A stretch of 64,000 nucleotides of DNA from Erwinia sp. E_sp_B01_1. Its GTDB lineage: Bacteria; Pseudomonadota; Gammaproteobacteria; Enterobacterales; Enterobacteriaceae. Position numbers and translations under genes: made by a program. The stretch covers positions 558,001-622,000 of the forward strand of contig NZ_CP142208.1 in the NCBI RefSeq assembly GCF_036865545.1, given 5' to 3'. Shown here piece by piece: positions 1-8,403 of the stretch. How positions within the stretch are numbered: the first letter of the stretch is position 1; each line of letters begins with the position of its first letter. The notes beneath the pieces are model-generated. The model did no database searches. It was not told the DNA's origin and saw only the letters and a program-made list of their open reading frames with translations.

Positions 1-182
1 GCGCCGGTGCGATCACCGCTCAAAACAAATATGGCTACAAAGCCAAACACGGTATGCGTTCAATTGATGAAGGTGTGACCGCCATCAACGAAGGCGCCAC
101 GGTGCTGGGCTTTGGCTTTATGGACAAAGAAGAGTTGGGTGAGCGTCTGGTGCAGGCGTGGACCAAGAAGCACGGTAGCTGA
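1..182 (+). CDS. Glycine-rich SFCGS family protein, C-terminal part (cut by window start)
   Basis: The reading frame is open from the window edge (codons in frame from base 3) to a TGA at 180-182, giving about 60 C-terminal residues that end in ...VQAWTKKHGS. The segment is rich in Gly and Ala (AGAITAQNKYGYKAKHGM, GATVLGFGF), which fits the end of the roughly 120-residue glycine-rich SFCGS family known to sit directly before DUF4312, DUF4311 and DUF4310 genes. The next gene starts 3 bases after the stop, so they are surely co-transcribed. Its biochemical role is not established; a small cytosolic component of the same transport unit is only an inference. The family call rests mainly on context and composition because the N-terminal half is missing. 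Confidence 0.7.
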   Translation, partial: AGAITAQNKYGYKAKHGMRSIDEGVTAINEGATVLGFGFMDKEELGERLVQAWTKKHGS

Positions 183-185
183 TCG

Positions 186-482
186 ATGAAGGAAAACTTC
201 ACCACCACGGTGAACGTCAGTGGCAAAGGCGACAGCAGGGAGCGTGCCTTTGCCGATGCGTTGAGCCGGGTACAAAACACGGTCCTGAAAGCGACCAACA
301 AAGTTCTGCTGCGGATTGAACCTCAGGATGTGAAGGTGGTTCAGGCCAGGCAGAGCGTCAGAAAAGAGAAGTTTTTATTCTTTTTCCTGGCGAGAGAGCG
401 GCGGAGTTACAGCGTGGAGCTGGATATTACCGTCAACGTAACGGTAATCGACACAGATAAGATCGATTTCGTTACGCAATAA
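186..482 (+). CDS. DUF4312 family protein
   Basis: This 98-residue protein has no signal peptide or membrane segment. It shows an alternating charged/beta-like pattern (FTTTVNVSGKG, SVELDITVNVTVIDTD) and a basic, aromatic middle (RKEKFLFFFLARERR). Size, sequence and position between an SFCGS protein and DUF4311 identify it as DUF4312. The ATG at 186 follows the upstream stop by 3 bases. Its function is unknown; since it is always found with two membrane proteins, a cytosolic partner of that membrane unit is a reasonable inference. Confidence 0.8.
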   Translation: MKENFTTTVNVSGKGDSRERAFADALSRVQNTVLKATNKVLLRIEPQDVKVVQARQSVRKEKFLFFFLARERRSYSVELDITVNVTVIDTDKIDFVTQ

Positions 483-551
483 AGCCCTGCCCGTCCGGGC
501 AGCAATAACCATGACTTAAAAACGTTGGCGTAAGCCTGAAAGGAAAGACTG

Positions 552-1328
552 ATGTTTTTAATTATTCTCTTAAAGTCGCTCATCATCGGCGGTCTTGTCG
601 GTGTGGGCGTCGGCGCAGGTGCGGCGCGCATGTTTCACGCACCAACTACGCAGGGGATGGGGGCATTTCGTACACTGGGTGAACTGAATTCCTGTGAAGG
701 CGATCCGGCTTCTCACTTCTCTTTTGGTCTGGGTTTCTTCTTCAACGCCTGGGCGTCTTCCGTGGCCGCTGGTTCATTCACTCAGGACGTTGATCACCGC
801 ATCATTCCTCACTGGGGTGCGGCTGCGTTGATGGTGAAAAACCGCAACGTTGCTGACACGCTGCACAATCCGAAAAAGATGGCGATTGCCTGCGGCATCA
901 TCGGCATGATCGTCGTGGCCTTCCTTAACTCTACGGCTTCAGCAGTGCCGGCAGCACTACAGGTTACCGCAGTGAAAGTGCTGGTACCTGCCGCGAACCT
1001 GCTGGTTAACACCATCATGCCGGTGATTTTCTGGCTGGCAGCGATTGATGCCGGTAAAAAATCGGGCTTCTGGGCCACTATTTTTGGCGGTCTGGCACAG
1101 CTGATCATGGGTAACGCCGTACCGGGTCTGGTGCTGGGTATTCTGATCGGTAAAGGGGTTGAAGAGAGCGGCTGGAACAAAGTTACCAAAATCATGATGA
1201 CGGCAATCGTGCTGCTATTCGTGTTGAGCGGTTTCTTCCGCGGCTTTGATATGAAGATGCTGCAATCCTTCCAGCTGGGTGTTCCGGGCTGGCTGGAGAT
1301 GATCCACAACTCCCTGAGCGGTAAATAA
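552..1328 (+). CDS. DUF4311 family membrane protein
   Basis: The 258-residue product is strongly hydrophobic. A first helix lies at residues 1-25 (MFLIILLKSLIIGGLVGVGV). A glycine/alanine-rich core runs from about 110 to 205 (MAIACGIIGMIVVAFL, LLVNTIMPVIFWLAAIDAG, AQLIMGNAVPGLVLGILIG) and a last helix lies near 215-235. A conserved-looking loop around residues 60-95 holds FFFNAWASSVAAG and DVDHRIIPHWG. This matches DUF4311, an integral membrane family of unknown activity. It starts after a GGAAAG Shine-Dalgarno and is followed 13 bases later by DUF4310. The pair probably forms the membrane part of an uptake system feeding the downstream catabolic enzymes (inference). Confidence 0.82.
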   Translation: MFLIILLKSLIIGGLVGVGVGAGAARMFHAPTTQGMGAFRTLGELNSCEGDPASHFSFGLGFFFNAWASSVAAGSFTQDVDHRIIPHWGAAALMVKNRNVADTLHNPKKMAIACGIIGMIVVAFLNSTASAVPAALQVTAVKVLVPAANLLVNTIMPVIFWLAAIDAGKKSGFWATIFGGLAQLIMGNAVPGLVLGILIGKGVEESGWNKVTKIMMTAIVLLFVLSGFFRGFDMKMLQSFQLGVPGWLEMIHNSLSGK

Positions 1329-1341
1329 GAGGACCCTAATA

Positions 1342-1986
1342 ATGGAAGAGTCAAAAAGCGGTTTCTGGTATGCCGACTGGTCTTTCCCGATTTTTGTCGG
1401 GCTGCTCTCTGCCGGGGTGTTTGCGGGTACACACATGTACTACACCTATGGCCTTGGAGCCTTTAACGAAGTGGCTTTCGTCTCAATGCTGCGTTCCGGC
1501 ATGGAGACGGGCGTTTACGGTGCCGTAGCGGCCTTTGGGGCCAGCTTCCTGTTCGCCCGTATCATCGAAGGATCGCTGGTTGGGATCCTGGATATCGGTG
1601 GTGCAATCCAGACCGGTGTTGGCCTGGGCGTGCCAGCGCTGCTGCTGGGCGCAGGCATCATCTACCCGGTGGCGAACTTTGCTGCTTCGCTGGTCACGGG
1701 TCTGGTGATAGGTGTGGCGATTGGCTATCTGATTATCCTGGCGCGTAAGTTCACCATCAATAACAGCGACTCCACCTACGGTGCCGATGTGATGATGGGC
1801 GCAGGTAACTCATCTGGCCGGTTCCTGGGGCCTTTGATCATCCTCTCGGCAATGACCGCCTCTATTCCGATCGGGCTGGGATCGCTGGTGGGTGCGCTGT
1901 TGTTCTATCTCTGGAACAAACCGATCACCGGTGGCGCTATCCTGGGCGCAATGCTGCTGGGTGCCATTTTCCCGGTCGCGCTTTGA
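1342..1986 (+). CDS. DUF4310 family membrane protein
   Basis: The product is a 214-residue polytopic membrane protein. Hydrophobic segments occur near residues 14-32 (FPIFVGLLSAGVFAG), 55-75, 85-105 (LDIGGAIQTGVGLGVPALL), 110-135, 160-180 and 185-212. The Gly-rich motif GGAIQTGVGLGVPALLLGAG is typical of DUF4310. An AGAGG-like ribosome site (taagaggaccct) precedes the ATG. It belongs with DUF4311 and is interpreted as the second membrane subunit of the same transporter-like complex. No substrate-binding or ATPase subunit is encoded in the visible operon, so energy coupling is unknown; the PTS-type domains of the regulator at 5182-7092 hint at a PTS link. Confidence 0.82.
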   Translation: MEESKSGFWYADWSFPIFVGLLSAGVFAGTHMYYTYGLGAFNEVAFVSMLRSGMETGVYGAVAAFGASFLFARIIEGSLVGILDIGGAIQTGVGLGVPALLLGAGIIYPVANFAASLVTGLVIGVAIGYLIILARKFTINNSDSTYGADVMMGAGNSSGRFLGPLIILSAMTASIPIGLGSLVGALLFYLWNKPITGGAILGAMLLGAIFPVAL

Positions 1987-1993
1987 AGTAACG

Positions 1994-2020
1994 GCGGTTT
2001 GTCCGGAGAGGGCAAACCGC
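1994..2020 (+). terminator. Intra-operon hairpin
   Basis: An 8-bp perfect stem (GCGGTTTG at 1994-2001, CAAACCGC at 2013-2020) lies in the 74-base gap between DUF4310 and the amidohydrolase and is followed by only three T residues. It could be a weak terminator, or a stability element that sets different levels for the transporter and enzyme genes. Confidence 0.4.
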
Positions 2021-2060
2021 TTTGACGGATGTCCCATTCCGGTGAAATAAGGAGTGTGCA

Positions 2061-3194
2061 ATGTTTGATCTTATTATCCGCCGTGCCCGTCTGGCCGGTG
2101 GCGACCTGACAGATATCGCCCTGAAACAGGGAAAGATTGCCGCACTGGGTGAAGTCCAGGGGCCAGCCGTGCAGGAATATGACCTGGCAGGGCGTTACTG
2201 GCTGAGTGCTGGCTGGATTGATTCCCACGTGCATTGCTACCCAAAGTCGCCCATTTATCATGATGAAGCGGACCGGATCGGGGTGGAAACTGGCGTGACC
2301 ACGGTAGTGGATGCTGGCAGTACAGGTGCCGATGATGTGGATGAGTTTTATCAGCTCACCCGGTCGGCCAGCACCCAGGTTTATGCGCTGCTGAACATCG
2401 CCCGCACCGGGATTGTCACGCAGAATGAACTGGCAGATATGACCCAGATTGACAAGGTTGGCGTGCGCGATGCCGTACAGCGTCTGCCCGGTTTTATCGT
2501 GGGTATTAAGGCGCGCATGAGCAGCAGCGTGGTGGGGGCCAACGGCATTAATCCGTTGATCCGTGCGAAAGAGATCCAGCAGGAAAATGGCAATCTTCCC
2601 CTGATGGTGCACATCGGCAATAATCCGCCGGATCTGGATGAGATTGCTGACCTGTTGACGGGCGGCGATATCATCACCCACTGCTACAACGGCAAACCTA
2701 ACCGTATCCTGACGCCTGCCGGAGAGCTTCGTGCTTCCGTCAGGCTTGCTATCCAAAGGGGTGTCCGGCTGGATGTCGGTCACGGCAGCGCCAGCTTCAG
2801 CTTTGAGGTGGCCCGTGCTGCCATTGCCCAGGGCATTCTTCCGCACAGCATCAGCTCAGATATCTACTGCCGTAATCGCCTCAACGGGCCTGTTTACACT
2901 CTGGCCCACGTGATGTCCAAGTTCTTTAACGTGGGCATGACCCTGCCGCAAATCATCGATTGTGTTACCCGCAAAGCGGCGGATGGCCTGCGTTTGCAGG
3001 GTAAAGGGCGGCTGGAAGTGGGAATGGATGCCGACCTGACTATTTTTGATGTCAGTGAGGAAACCTGCCTGTTTACCGACTCCGAAGGGCTGTCGGTTTC
3101 AGGTGAAAAGCAGTTGGTTCCGCTGGCCGCCGTGGTTGGCGGTCAGTGGTTCACTACCGACGAAGGGAAAAAGCATCATGTCTTCGATTTATGA
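2061..3194 (+). CDS. Amidohydrolase/deacetylase family metallohydrolase
   Basis: This 377-residue enzyme has the layout of the dihydroorotase/N-acyl-amino-sugar deacetylase superfamily. The HxH motif is H56/H58 (DSHVHCY), a candidate carbamylated lysine is K150 (GIKARMSSS), metal-binding histidines are H184 (MVHIGN) and H207 (IITHCYNG), and the catalytic aspartate is D267 (ISSDIYCR). All metal ligands are therefore present. An AAGGAG ribosome site precedes the ATG. It overlaps the PLP enzyme gene by 17 bases. In this operon type it is thought to remove an acyl group from the imported compound before ammonia elimination. The exact substrate cannot be read from sequence. Confidence 0.88.
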   Translation: MFDLIIRRARLAGGDLTDIALKQGKIAALGEVQGPAVQEYDLAGRYWLSAGWIDSHVHCYPKSPIYHDEADRIGVETGVTTVVDAGSTGADDVDEFYQLTRSASTQVYALLNIARTGIVTQNELADMTQIDKVGVRDAVQRLPGFIVGIKARMSSSVVGANGINPLIRAKEIQQENGNLPLMVHIGNNPPDLDEIADLLTGGDIITHCYNGKPNRILTPAGELRASVRLAIQRGVRLDVGHGSASFSFEVARAAIAQGILPHSISSDIYCRNRLNGPVYTLAHVMSKFFNVGMTLPQIIDCVTRKAADGLRLQGKGRLEVGMDADLTIFDVSEETCLFTDSEGLSVSGEKQLVPLAAVVGGQWFTTDEGKKHHVFDL

Positions 3195-4299
3195 AAAATA
3201 TGGCCTGAAGCAGGTCATTAATGCCTCCGGCCGCATGACCATTCTGGGTGTTTCCACCCCCAGCGCTGACGTGGTTGAGACGGTCAATTATGGCCTGAAT
3301 CACTATTTTGAGATGAAAGACCTGGTCAACAAGACCGGTGCCTATATTGCGAAACTGTTGGGATCGGAAGATGCGGTAGTGGTCTCCTGTGCCTCGGCCG
3401 GTATCGCTCAGTCCGTGGCGGCAGTGATTGTCAAAGATGATGACTGGCTGCTGGAAAATCTTCACGCCACGCCCTTGATCGTGCCGCACGACATCGTAGT
3501 GCCTAAGGGCCATAACGTGAATTTCGGTGCCCCAGTGGGCACTATGGTCGCGATGGGCGGTGGTCGTCTGGTGGAGGCCGGGTATGCCAACGAATGCTCC
3601 GCCGATCAGCTTTCTGCGGCGATCACGCCACAGACTGCCGCGCTCCTCTATATCAAGTCTCACCACTGCGTGCAGAAAAGCCATCTCAGCGTCGAACAGG
3701 CTGCCGGGGTAGCGCGTAAGCATGGCGTCCCATTGATTGTGGATGCGGCGGCGGAAGAGGATTTGCAGTGTTACTACCAGTACGGCGCAGACCTGGTGAT
3801 TTACAGCGGCGCGAAAGCCATTGAAGGGCCGACCAGCGGGCTGGTAATGGGCCGCAAACAGCACGTTGAGTGGGTTAAGCGTCAGTCGCAGGGCATTGGC
3901 CGGGCGATGAAAGTGGGCAAAGAGGGCATCCTTGGCCTGACGCAGGCGATTGAAAACTATCTGGTGCAGGAGAAAGTCTCCGGCGCACAGATGGTGGAAA
4001 AAATGACGCCGTTTATCAGCAACCTTAACTCGCTGGCTGGCATCACTTCCCGCGTGGTCTGGGACGCGGCAGGGCGTGACATTGCCCGTACTGAAATTCA
4101 TTTTGATGAGGCAGTTATCGGCCACACCACGGGCGACCTGGTTCAGGCATTGAAGACAGGCGAAATCGCTATCTACTTCCGTGGATATAAAGCCAATGAA
4201 GGCATCGTGGAAGTGGATGTGCGCAGCGTAACGCCAGAGCAGCTGAACACCATTTATCTCTGTATTAAATCACTGTTGGCAGGAGAGAAAAAAGCATGA
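3178..4299 (+). CDS. dgaE: DgaE-family PLP-dependent ammonia lyase (SelA-like fold)
   Basis: The 373-residue protein starting MSSIYEKYGLKQVINASGRM is typical of the SelA-like PLP family that includes D-glucosaminate-6-phosphate ammonia-lyase (DgaE). The Schiff-base lysine is probably K213 in IYSGAKAIEGPTSG, with the PLP-contacting aspartate in LIVDAAAEEDL about 20 residues before it. The open frame extends upstream to 3046, but the ATG at 3178 gives the family N-terminus and fits the 17-base overlap with the amidohydrolase. The expected reaction is dehydration/deamination of a 2-amino sugar acid phosphate to a 2-keto-3-deoxy product, consumed by the next gene. Substrate identity in this operon is inferred. 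Confidence 0.85.
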   Translation: MSSIYEKYGLKQVINASGRMTILGVSTPSADVVETVNYGLNHYFEMKDLVNKTGAYIAKLLGSEDAVVVSCASAGIAQSVAAVIVKDDDWLLENLHATPLIVPHDIVVPKGHNVNFGAPVGTMVAMGGGRLVEAGYANECSADQLSAAITPQTAALLYIKSHHCVQKSHLSVEQAAGVARKHGVPLIVDAAAEEDLQCYYQYGADLVIYSGAKAIEGPTSGLVMGRKQHVEWVKRQSQGIGRAMKVGKEGILGLTQAIENYLVQEKVSGAQMVEKMTPFISNLNSLAGITSRVVWDAAGRDIARTEIHFDEAVIGHTTGDLVQALKTGEIAIYFRGYKANEGIVEVDVRSVTPEQLNTIYLCIKSLLAGEKKA

Positions 4300-5036
4300 C
4301 GCTGACCCCAAAATTCTACCAGGACCGCGTGTGCCTGAACGTGCTGGCCGGTTCCAAAGAGAACGCCCGTGAGATCTGGCAGGCTGCGGAAGGCCATGTG
4401 CTGGTGGGCGTGCTGTCGAAAAACTATGACAGCGTGGAAAGTGCCGTGGCTGATATGCGTGAGTATGCCGCCCTGATCGACAATGCGCTCTCCGTCGGTC
4501 TGGGGGCAGGCGATCCTAACCAGTCCGCGATGGTCAGCGCCATCTCGGCTGAAGTGCAGCCTCAGCATGTGAACCAGGTGTTCACCGGTGCGGCAACCAG
4601 CCGGGCGCTGCTTGGGCAGAACCAGACCGTGGTTAACGCGCTGATTTCGCCGACCGGCACTGTAGGTCAGGTTAAGATCTCCACCGGCCCGTTAAGCTCC
4701 AAAGCTACGGATGCCATCGTGCCGGTTGAAACGGCGATTGCGATGCTCAAAGATATGGGCGCGAGTTCGGTGAAATATTTCCCGATGGGCGGCCTGAAAT
4801 CTATCGATGAGTTCAAAGCCGTAGCCAAAGCCTGTGCTGAACAGGATTTCTGGCTGGAACCTACCGGCGGCATCGATCTGGAAAACTATGAAGCGATCCT
4901 GCAGATCGCGCTGGACGCGGGCGTGCCCAAAATCATCCCGCACGTTTACAGTTCGATCATTGATAAAGATTCCGGTAATACCCGTCCGGCTGACGTCAGC
5001 ACCCTGCTGGCGATGACTAAGAAGCTGGTCGGTTAA
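4296..5036 (+). CDS. dgaF: 2-dehydro-3-deoxy-6-phosphogluconate aldolase, DgaF-like
   Basis: The 246-residue product matches the KDGP aldolase family that includes DgaF. The likely Schiff-base lysine is K160 in GASSVKYFPMGGL, and Gly-rich phosphate loops occur around SVGLGAGDPNQ and EPTGGIDLEN. The start overlaps the dgaE stop in an ATGA arrangement (4296-4299), indicating translational coupling. It should cleave the 2-keto-3-deoxy-6-phospho acid into pyruvate and glyceraldehyde 3-phosphate, completing the catabolic part of the operon. A strong hairpin terminator follows directly. Confidence 0.87.
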   Translation: MTLTPKFYQDRVCLNVLAGSKENAREIWQAAEGHVLVGVLSKNYDSVESAVADMREYAALIDNALSVGLGAGDPNQSAMVSAISAEVQPQHVNQVFTGAATSRALLGQNQTVVNALISPTGTVGQVKISTGPLSSKATDAIVPVETAIAMLKDMGASSVKYFPMGGLKSIDEFKAVAKACAEQDFWLEPTGGIDLENYEAILQIALDAGVPKIIPHVYSSIIDKDSGNTRPADVSTLLAMTKKLVG

Positions 5037-5044
5037 GGCTCCCT

Positions 5045-5068
5045 GGCGGGCAGTCATGCCCGCCTTTT
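5045..5068 (+). terminator. Rho-independent terminator after dgaF
   Basis: A 7-bp stem GGCGGGC (5045-5051)/GCCCGCC (5058-5064) with a six-base loop is followed by TTTT, eight bases after the dgaF stop. It separates the operon from the regulator gene. Confidence 0.75.
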
Positions 5069-5181
5069 CCGCACTCTTATGCTCCTTCCCTTTGCCGGAA
5101 AACCATGCCAGCATCAGTGGAGGGAAAGGATTCCACCTGCACACTGGAGATGCCCGAGCCGATTAATAACAAGGAACATCC

Positions 5182-7092
5182 GTGAGATTCCCAAACCAAC
5201 GCCTTGCCCAGCTGTTTGATGTATTACAAAACGAGACGTTGCCCCAGGATGAACTGGCGCGACGTTTTGACGTATCAACCCGCACCGTCCGCACGGATAT
5301 CACCGCCCTGAATGAACTGCTGGCCGATCACGGCGTACGTTTTGTTCTGAACCGGGGGGAGGGCTATCAGCTTAAAGTTGAGGATGCTGAGCGTTACAGC
5401 AAGCTGCAACAGCAGTCGCCTTCACATTTGCGCGTCCCCCGTACTTCCACCGCCCGTGTTCACTATCTGTTGACCCGTTTCCTCACTTCAGCTTTCTCCC
5501 TGAAGCTGGAGGATCTGGCTGATGAGTGGTTTGTCAGCCGGGCCACGTTGCAAAGCGATATGGCTGAAGTGAGGGAGTGGCTGGCTCGTTACCAGCTGGC
5601 GATAGAAACCAAGCCGCGTTATGGCATGAAACTGTTTGGCAGCGAAGTGGCTATCCGCACCTGCCTGACGGATTTGCTGTACCAGATTGCTCAGGAGGAC
5701 AGCGAAGATCCGCTGCTGAACCTGGAAGCGCTGAACAGCGGAATGCTGGGAACGCTTCAGCCGTTGCTGCACCTCTGTTTCAGCCGTTTTCATATCCGGA
5801 TGACGGATGACAGCGAGTTCTATCTGAGGCTCTATTGCGCGGTGGCGGTAAGGCGTATCAGCGAGGGCTATCCGCTATCCGACTTCAGTGCAGAAGATGT
5901 GGAGGAGGATGTGCGTGATGCAGCCCGGCATATCATCAACCTGATGAGGCCCATTACCGGCAAGGCCATTTCCTCTTCGGAAGAGGCCTATCTGCGCGTG
6001 AACATCGCTGCACGGCGTATAGAGGAGATGGCACCCAGCGCCATCAGCCCGGATGACGGTGAGACGCTGGTGGACTATATCCTCAGCTACATCAACACGC
6101 ACTACAACTTCAACCTGCAGAACGACGCTCAGCTCCGGGCAGACCTGCTGACGCACATCAAAACGATGATCACCCGCGTGCGCTATCAGATCAACATTCC
6201 CAACCCGTTACTGGCCAACATCAAGCAGCACTATCCTATGGCCTACGACGTGACGCTGGCGGCGGTCTCAAGCTGGGGGAAATATACCCCGTATGTGATC
6301 AGCGAAAATGAGATTGGTTTTCTGGTGCTGCATATCGGTGTCGGGCTTGAGCGGCACTATAACGTCGGCTATCAGCGTCATCCGCGGATCCTGCTGGTCT
6401 GCGATACCGGCAACTCCACGATACGGATGATCCAGGCCATGCTGACACGAAAATACCCGCAGATCATCGTCGGCAATATCGTCTCGCTGCGTGAATATGA
6501 GCAGCAGGAGAGCATTGAAGAAGATTTCGTGATTTCCACCGCGCGCCTGAGCGAAAAAGACAAGCCGGTGGTGGTGATGTCGCCGTTCCCTACGGAGTAT
6601 CAGCTGGAGCAAATTGGCAAGCTGGTGCTGGTGGATCGCACCCGCCCTTACATGCTGGAGAAGTACTTCGATGCCAGCCACTTCCGCATCATTAACGAGC
6701 CGGTAACTCAGGCCGGTCTGTTCCGGATGCTCTGCCAGCAGCTGGAACAGGAAGGGGTGGTCGATAATGATTTTTGTGATTCCGTGGAGGAACGCGAAGC
6801 TATTGTCAGCACCATGCTGGGGGAAGGGATAGCCCTGCCGCACTCGCTGGGACTGCTGGCGAGAAAAACCGTGGTCTACACCGTGCTGGCGCCACAGGGC
6901 ATCGCCTGGGGAGATGAAACGGCCTACGTCATTTTCCTGCTGGCCATCAGCAAAACCGAATATGAAGAGGCGATGGCTATTTACGATCTGTTCGTCACTT
7001 TTATGCGGGAAAGGGCGATGACCCGCCTGCGGGATAGCGGCGATTTCGACAGCTTTAAAGCGGTGGCAATGGATTGTTTAAGCCGGTTGTAA
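5182..7092 (+). CDS. PRD-containing transcriptional regulator with EIIB and EIIA modules
   Basis: The 636-residue protein has an N-terminal HTH (about 5-60), a second Mga/HTH-like domain (about 93-170), PRD1 (about 190-290), PRD2 (about 295-395), an EIIB-Gat-like domain with C407 (LLVCDTGNST) and an EIIA-like domain with H554 (IALPHSLG). PRD2 keeps H325 and H384, while the corresponding PRD1 positions read C219 and N275. The start is GTG at 5182 after an AAGGA site. Such BglG/MtlR-type regulators sense PTS phosphorylation state. Placed directly behind the catabolic operon, it most likely controls it. It is not of the sigma54-dependent DgaR type. Confidence 0.88.
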   Translation: MRFPNQRLAQLFDVLQNETLPQDELARRFDVSTRTVRTDITALNELLADHGVRFVLNRGEGYQLKVEDAERYSKLQQQSPSHLRVPRTSTARVHYLLTRFLTSAFSLKLEDLADEWFVSRATLQSDMAEVREWLARYQLAIETKPRYGMKLFGSEVAIRTCLTDLLYQIAQEDSEDPLLNLEALNSGMLGTLQPLLHLCFSRFHIRMTDDSEFYLRLYCAVAVRRISEGYPLSDFSAEDVEEDVRDAARHIINLMRPITGKAISSSEEAYLRVNIAARRIEEMAPSAISPDDGETLVDYILSYINTHYNFNLQNDAQLRADLLTHIKTMITRVRYQINIPNPLLANIKQHYPMAYDVTLAAVSSWGKYTPYVISENEIGFLVLHIGVGLERHYNVGYQRHPRILLVCDTGNSTIRMIQAMLTRKYPQIIVGNIVSLREYEQQESIEEDFVISTARLSEKDKPVVVMSPFPTEYQLEQIGKLVLVDRTRPYMLEKYFDASHFRIINEPVTQAGLFRMLCQQLEQEGVVDNDFCDSVEEREAIVSTMLGEGIALPHSLGLLARKTVVYTVLAPQGIAWGDETAYVIFLLAISKTEYEEAMAIYDLFVTFMRERAMTRLRDSGDFDSFKAVAMDCLSRL

Positions 7093-7168
7093 CCACTGAA
7101 CGTTGAAAAGTGCAATCCCCGTAAACAGGGCTGAACTACTGGGGAGGGGGCGGAGAGATATCAGAACA

Positions 7169-7192
7169 GCCCGTGCCGGGAAAGGCACGGGC
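7169..7192 (-). terminator. Hairpin downstream of dolP
   Basis: A 9-bp perfect stem (GCCCGTGCC/GGCACGGGC) lies 10 bases beyond the dolP stop on the minus strand. The T-run is poor, so termination strength is uncertain. It lies between the converging regulator and dolP genes and could serve both. Confidence 0.6.
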
Positions 7193-7201
7193 AGAATCAG
7201 G

Positions 7202-7774
7202 CTACTTCAGAATAGTAAACGCGGTAGTGACGTGCTTAACGCCGCTAACCCGGCTGGCAATATCTGCCGCCGCCTTCGCTTCAGAATCTGTTACCAGACC
7301 CAGCAGGAAGACTTCTCCACTCTCGGTAGTGACCTTCACATTGGAAGATTTAACCTGATCGCTCGACAGCAGTTGCGAACGAACTTTGGTGGTGATCCAG
7401 GTATCCGAAGAGGCGGTGCCAAAGGTGGCTTTATCGCCGGTGCGGATCTCATTATACACTTCAGTAGCACCGTCTACGCCCATAGTGATCTGTTTGGCGC
7501 GGCTGGCAATATCAGCAGTAGGTGACTGGCCGGTCAGCAGGACTTTGCCCTGGTAAGCGGTGGCCACGATATGTGCGTCATTTTTGATTTGCTCATCTTT
7601 GGACAGCGCATTACTGACGCGCAGTTCCAGGGTGCCGTCGTCCACCTGAGTGCCAACGGTGCGGGGATCGGTGGCGGTTTTGGTCGCAACCGCAGCACTG
7701 CCGATCACTGCTGCCACGCAGCCCTGTAACATCAGCGCGGTCAGTACTACGGCAATTGCAGATAATGCCTTCAT
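7202..7774 (-). CDS. dolP: Outer-membrane lipoprotein DolP (YraP), two BON domains
   Basis: The 190-residue protein begins with a lipoprotein signal ending in LQGC, so C19 is lipidated. Two BON domains follow (about 47-115 and 126-190, with GKVLLTGQ and GEVFLLGLV core strands). This is the DolP/YraP architecture. In E. coli it is an outer-membrane lipoprotein that binds anionic phospholipids, localises to the division site and supports envelope integrity and the amidase activator pathway. It is the last gene of the conserved lpoA-yraN-diaA-dolP cluster, 10 bases behind diaA. Confidence 0.95.
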   Translation of the reverse strand: MKALSAIAVVLTALMLQGCVAAVIGSAAVATKTATDPRTVGTQVDDGTLELRVSNALSKDEQIKNDAHIVATAYQGKVLLTGQSPTADIASRAKQITMGVDGATEVYNEIRTGDKATFGTASSDTWITTKVRSQLLSSDQVKSSNVKVTTESGEVFLLGLVTDSEAKAAADIASRVSGVKHVTTAFTILK

Positions 7775-7784
7775 TTAAGCTCCT

Positions 7785-8375
7785 TCAAACGTCCTGGTGG
7801 GGAAATAAGGTGTTATCAATTAAATCGCACAGGCAATTCACAGTTAACATGTGCATTTCCTGAATCCTCGCATTCCGGTGCGAGGGGATGCGGATTTCCA
7901 CATCGTGAGGTCCCAGTAAACCGGCCAGCTCGCCGCCGTCATAACCGGTAAGCGCGATGATCGTCATATCACGCGTTACTGCTGCTTCCACGGCTTTCAC
8001 AATATCACGGCTGTTGCCGCGCGTTGAGATGGCCAGCAGAATGTCACCCGCATGGCCCAGAGCCCGGACCTGCTTGGCGTAAATTTCATCGTGCAGACGA
8101 TCGTTACTGATCGCCGTCAGCAGCACGTTATCGGCGCTGAGCGCGATGGCCGGGAGGCTTGGGCGCTCGGTTTCATAACGGTTAATCATGCAGGCGGCAA
8201 AATGCTGGGCATTGGCGCTGGAGGTGCCATTGCCACAGCTCAGAATTTTGTTGCCGTTTAACAGCGACTGCACCATGGTCATTGCCGCATTTGAGATGGC
8301 ATCCGGTAATGCCTCGGCGGCGGCAATCTGCGTCTGAATACTTTCGGTAAAACACACTTTTATTCTTTCCAGCAC
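7785..8375 (-). CDS. diaA: DnaA initiator-associating protein DiaA (SIS domain)
   Basis: Translation from GTG at 8375 gives 196 residues ([20 protein letters not shown]...), the same length as and nearly identical to E. coli DiaA, with an AGGTGA ribosome site just upstream. The frame is open to 8423 but the extra residues have no counterpart. The SIS phosphosugar-binding fold is recognised from [14 protein letters not shown] and [18 protein letters not shown]. DiaA forms tetramers, binds DnaA and promotes timely initiation at oriC. Confidence 0.94.
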   Translation of the reverse strand: MLERIKVCFTESIQTQIAAAEALPDAISNAAMTMVQSLLNGNKILSCGNGTSSANAQHFAACMINRYETERPSLPAIALSADNVLLTAISNDRLHDEIYAKQVRALGHAGDILLAISTRGNSRDIVKAVEAAVTRDMTIIALTGYDGGELAGLLGPHDVEIRIPSHRNARIQEMHMLTVNCLCDLIDNTLFPHQDV

Positions 8376-8403
8376 TTCATTCACCTGGTATGTCGTAGAG
8401 TTT

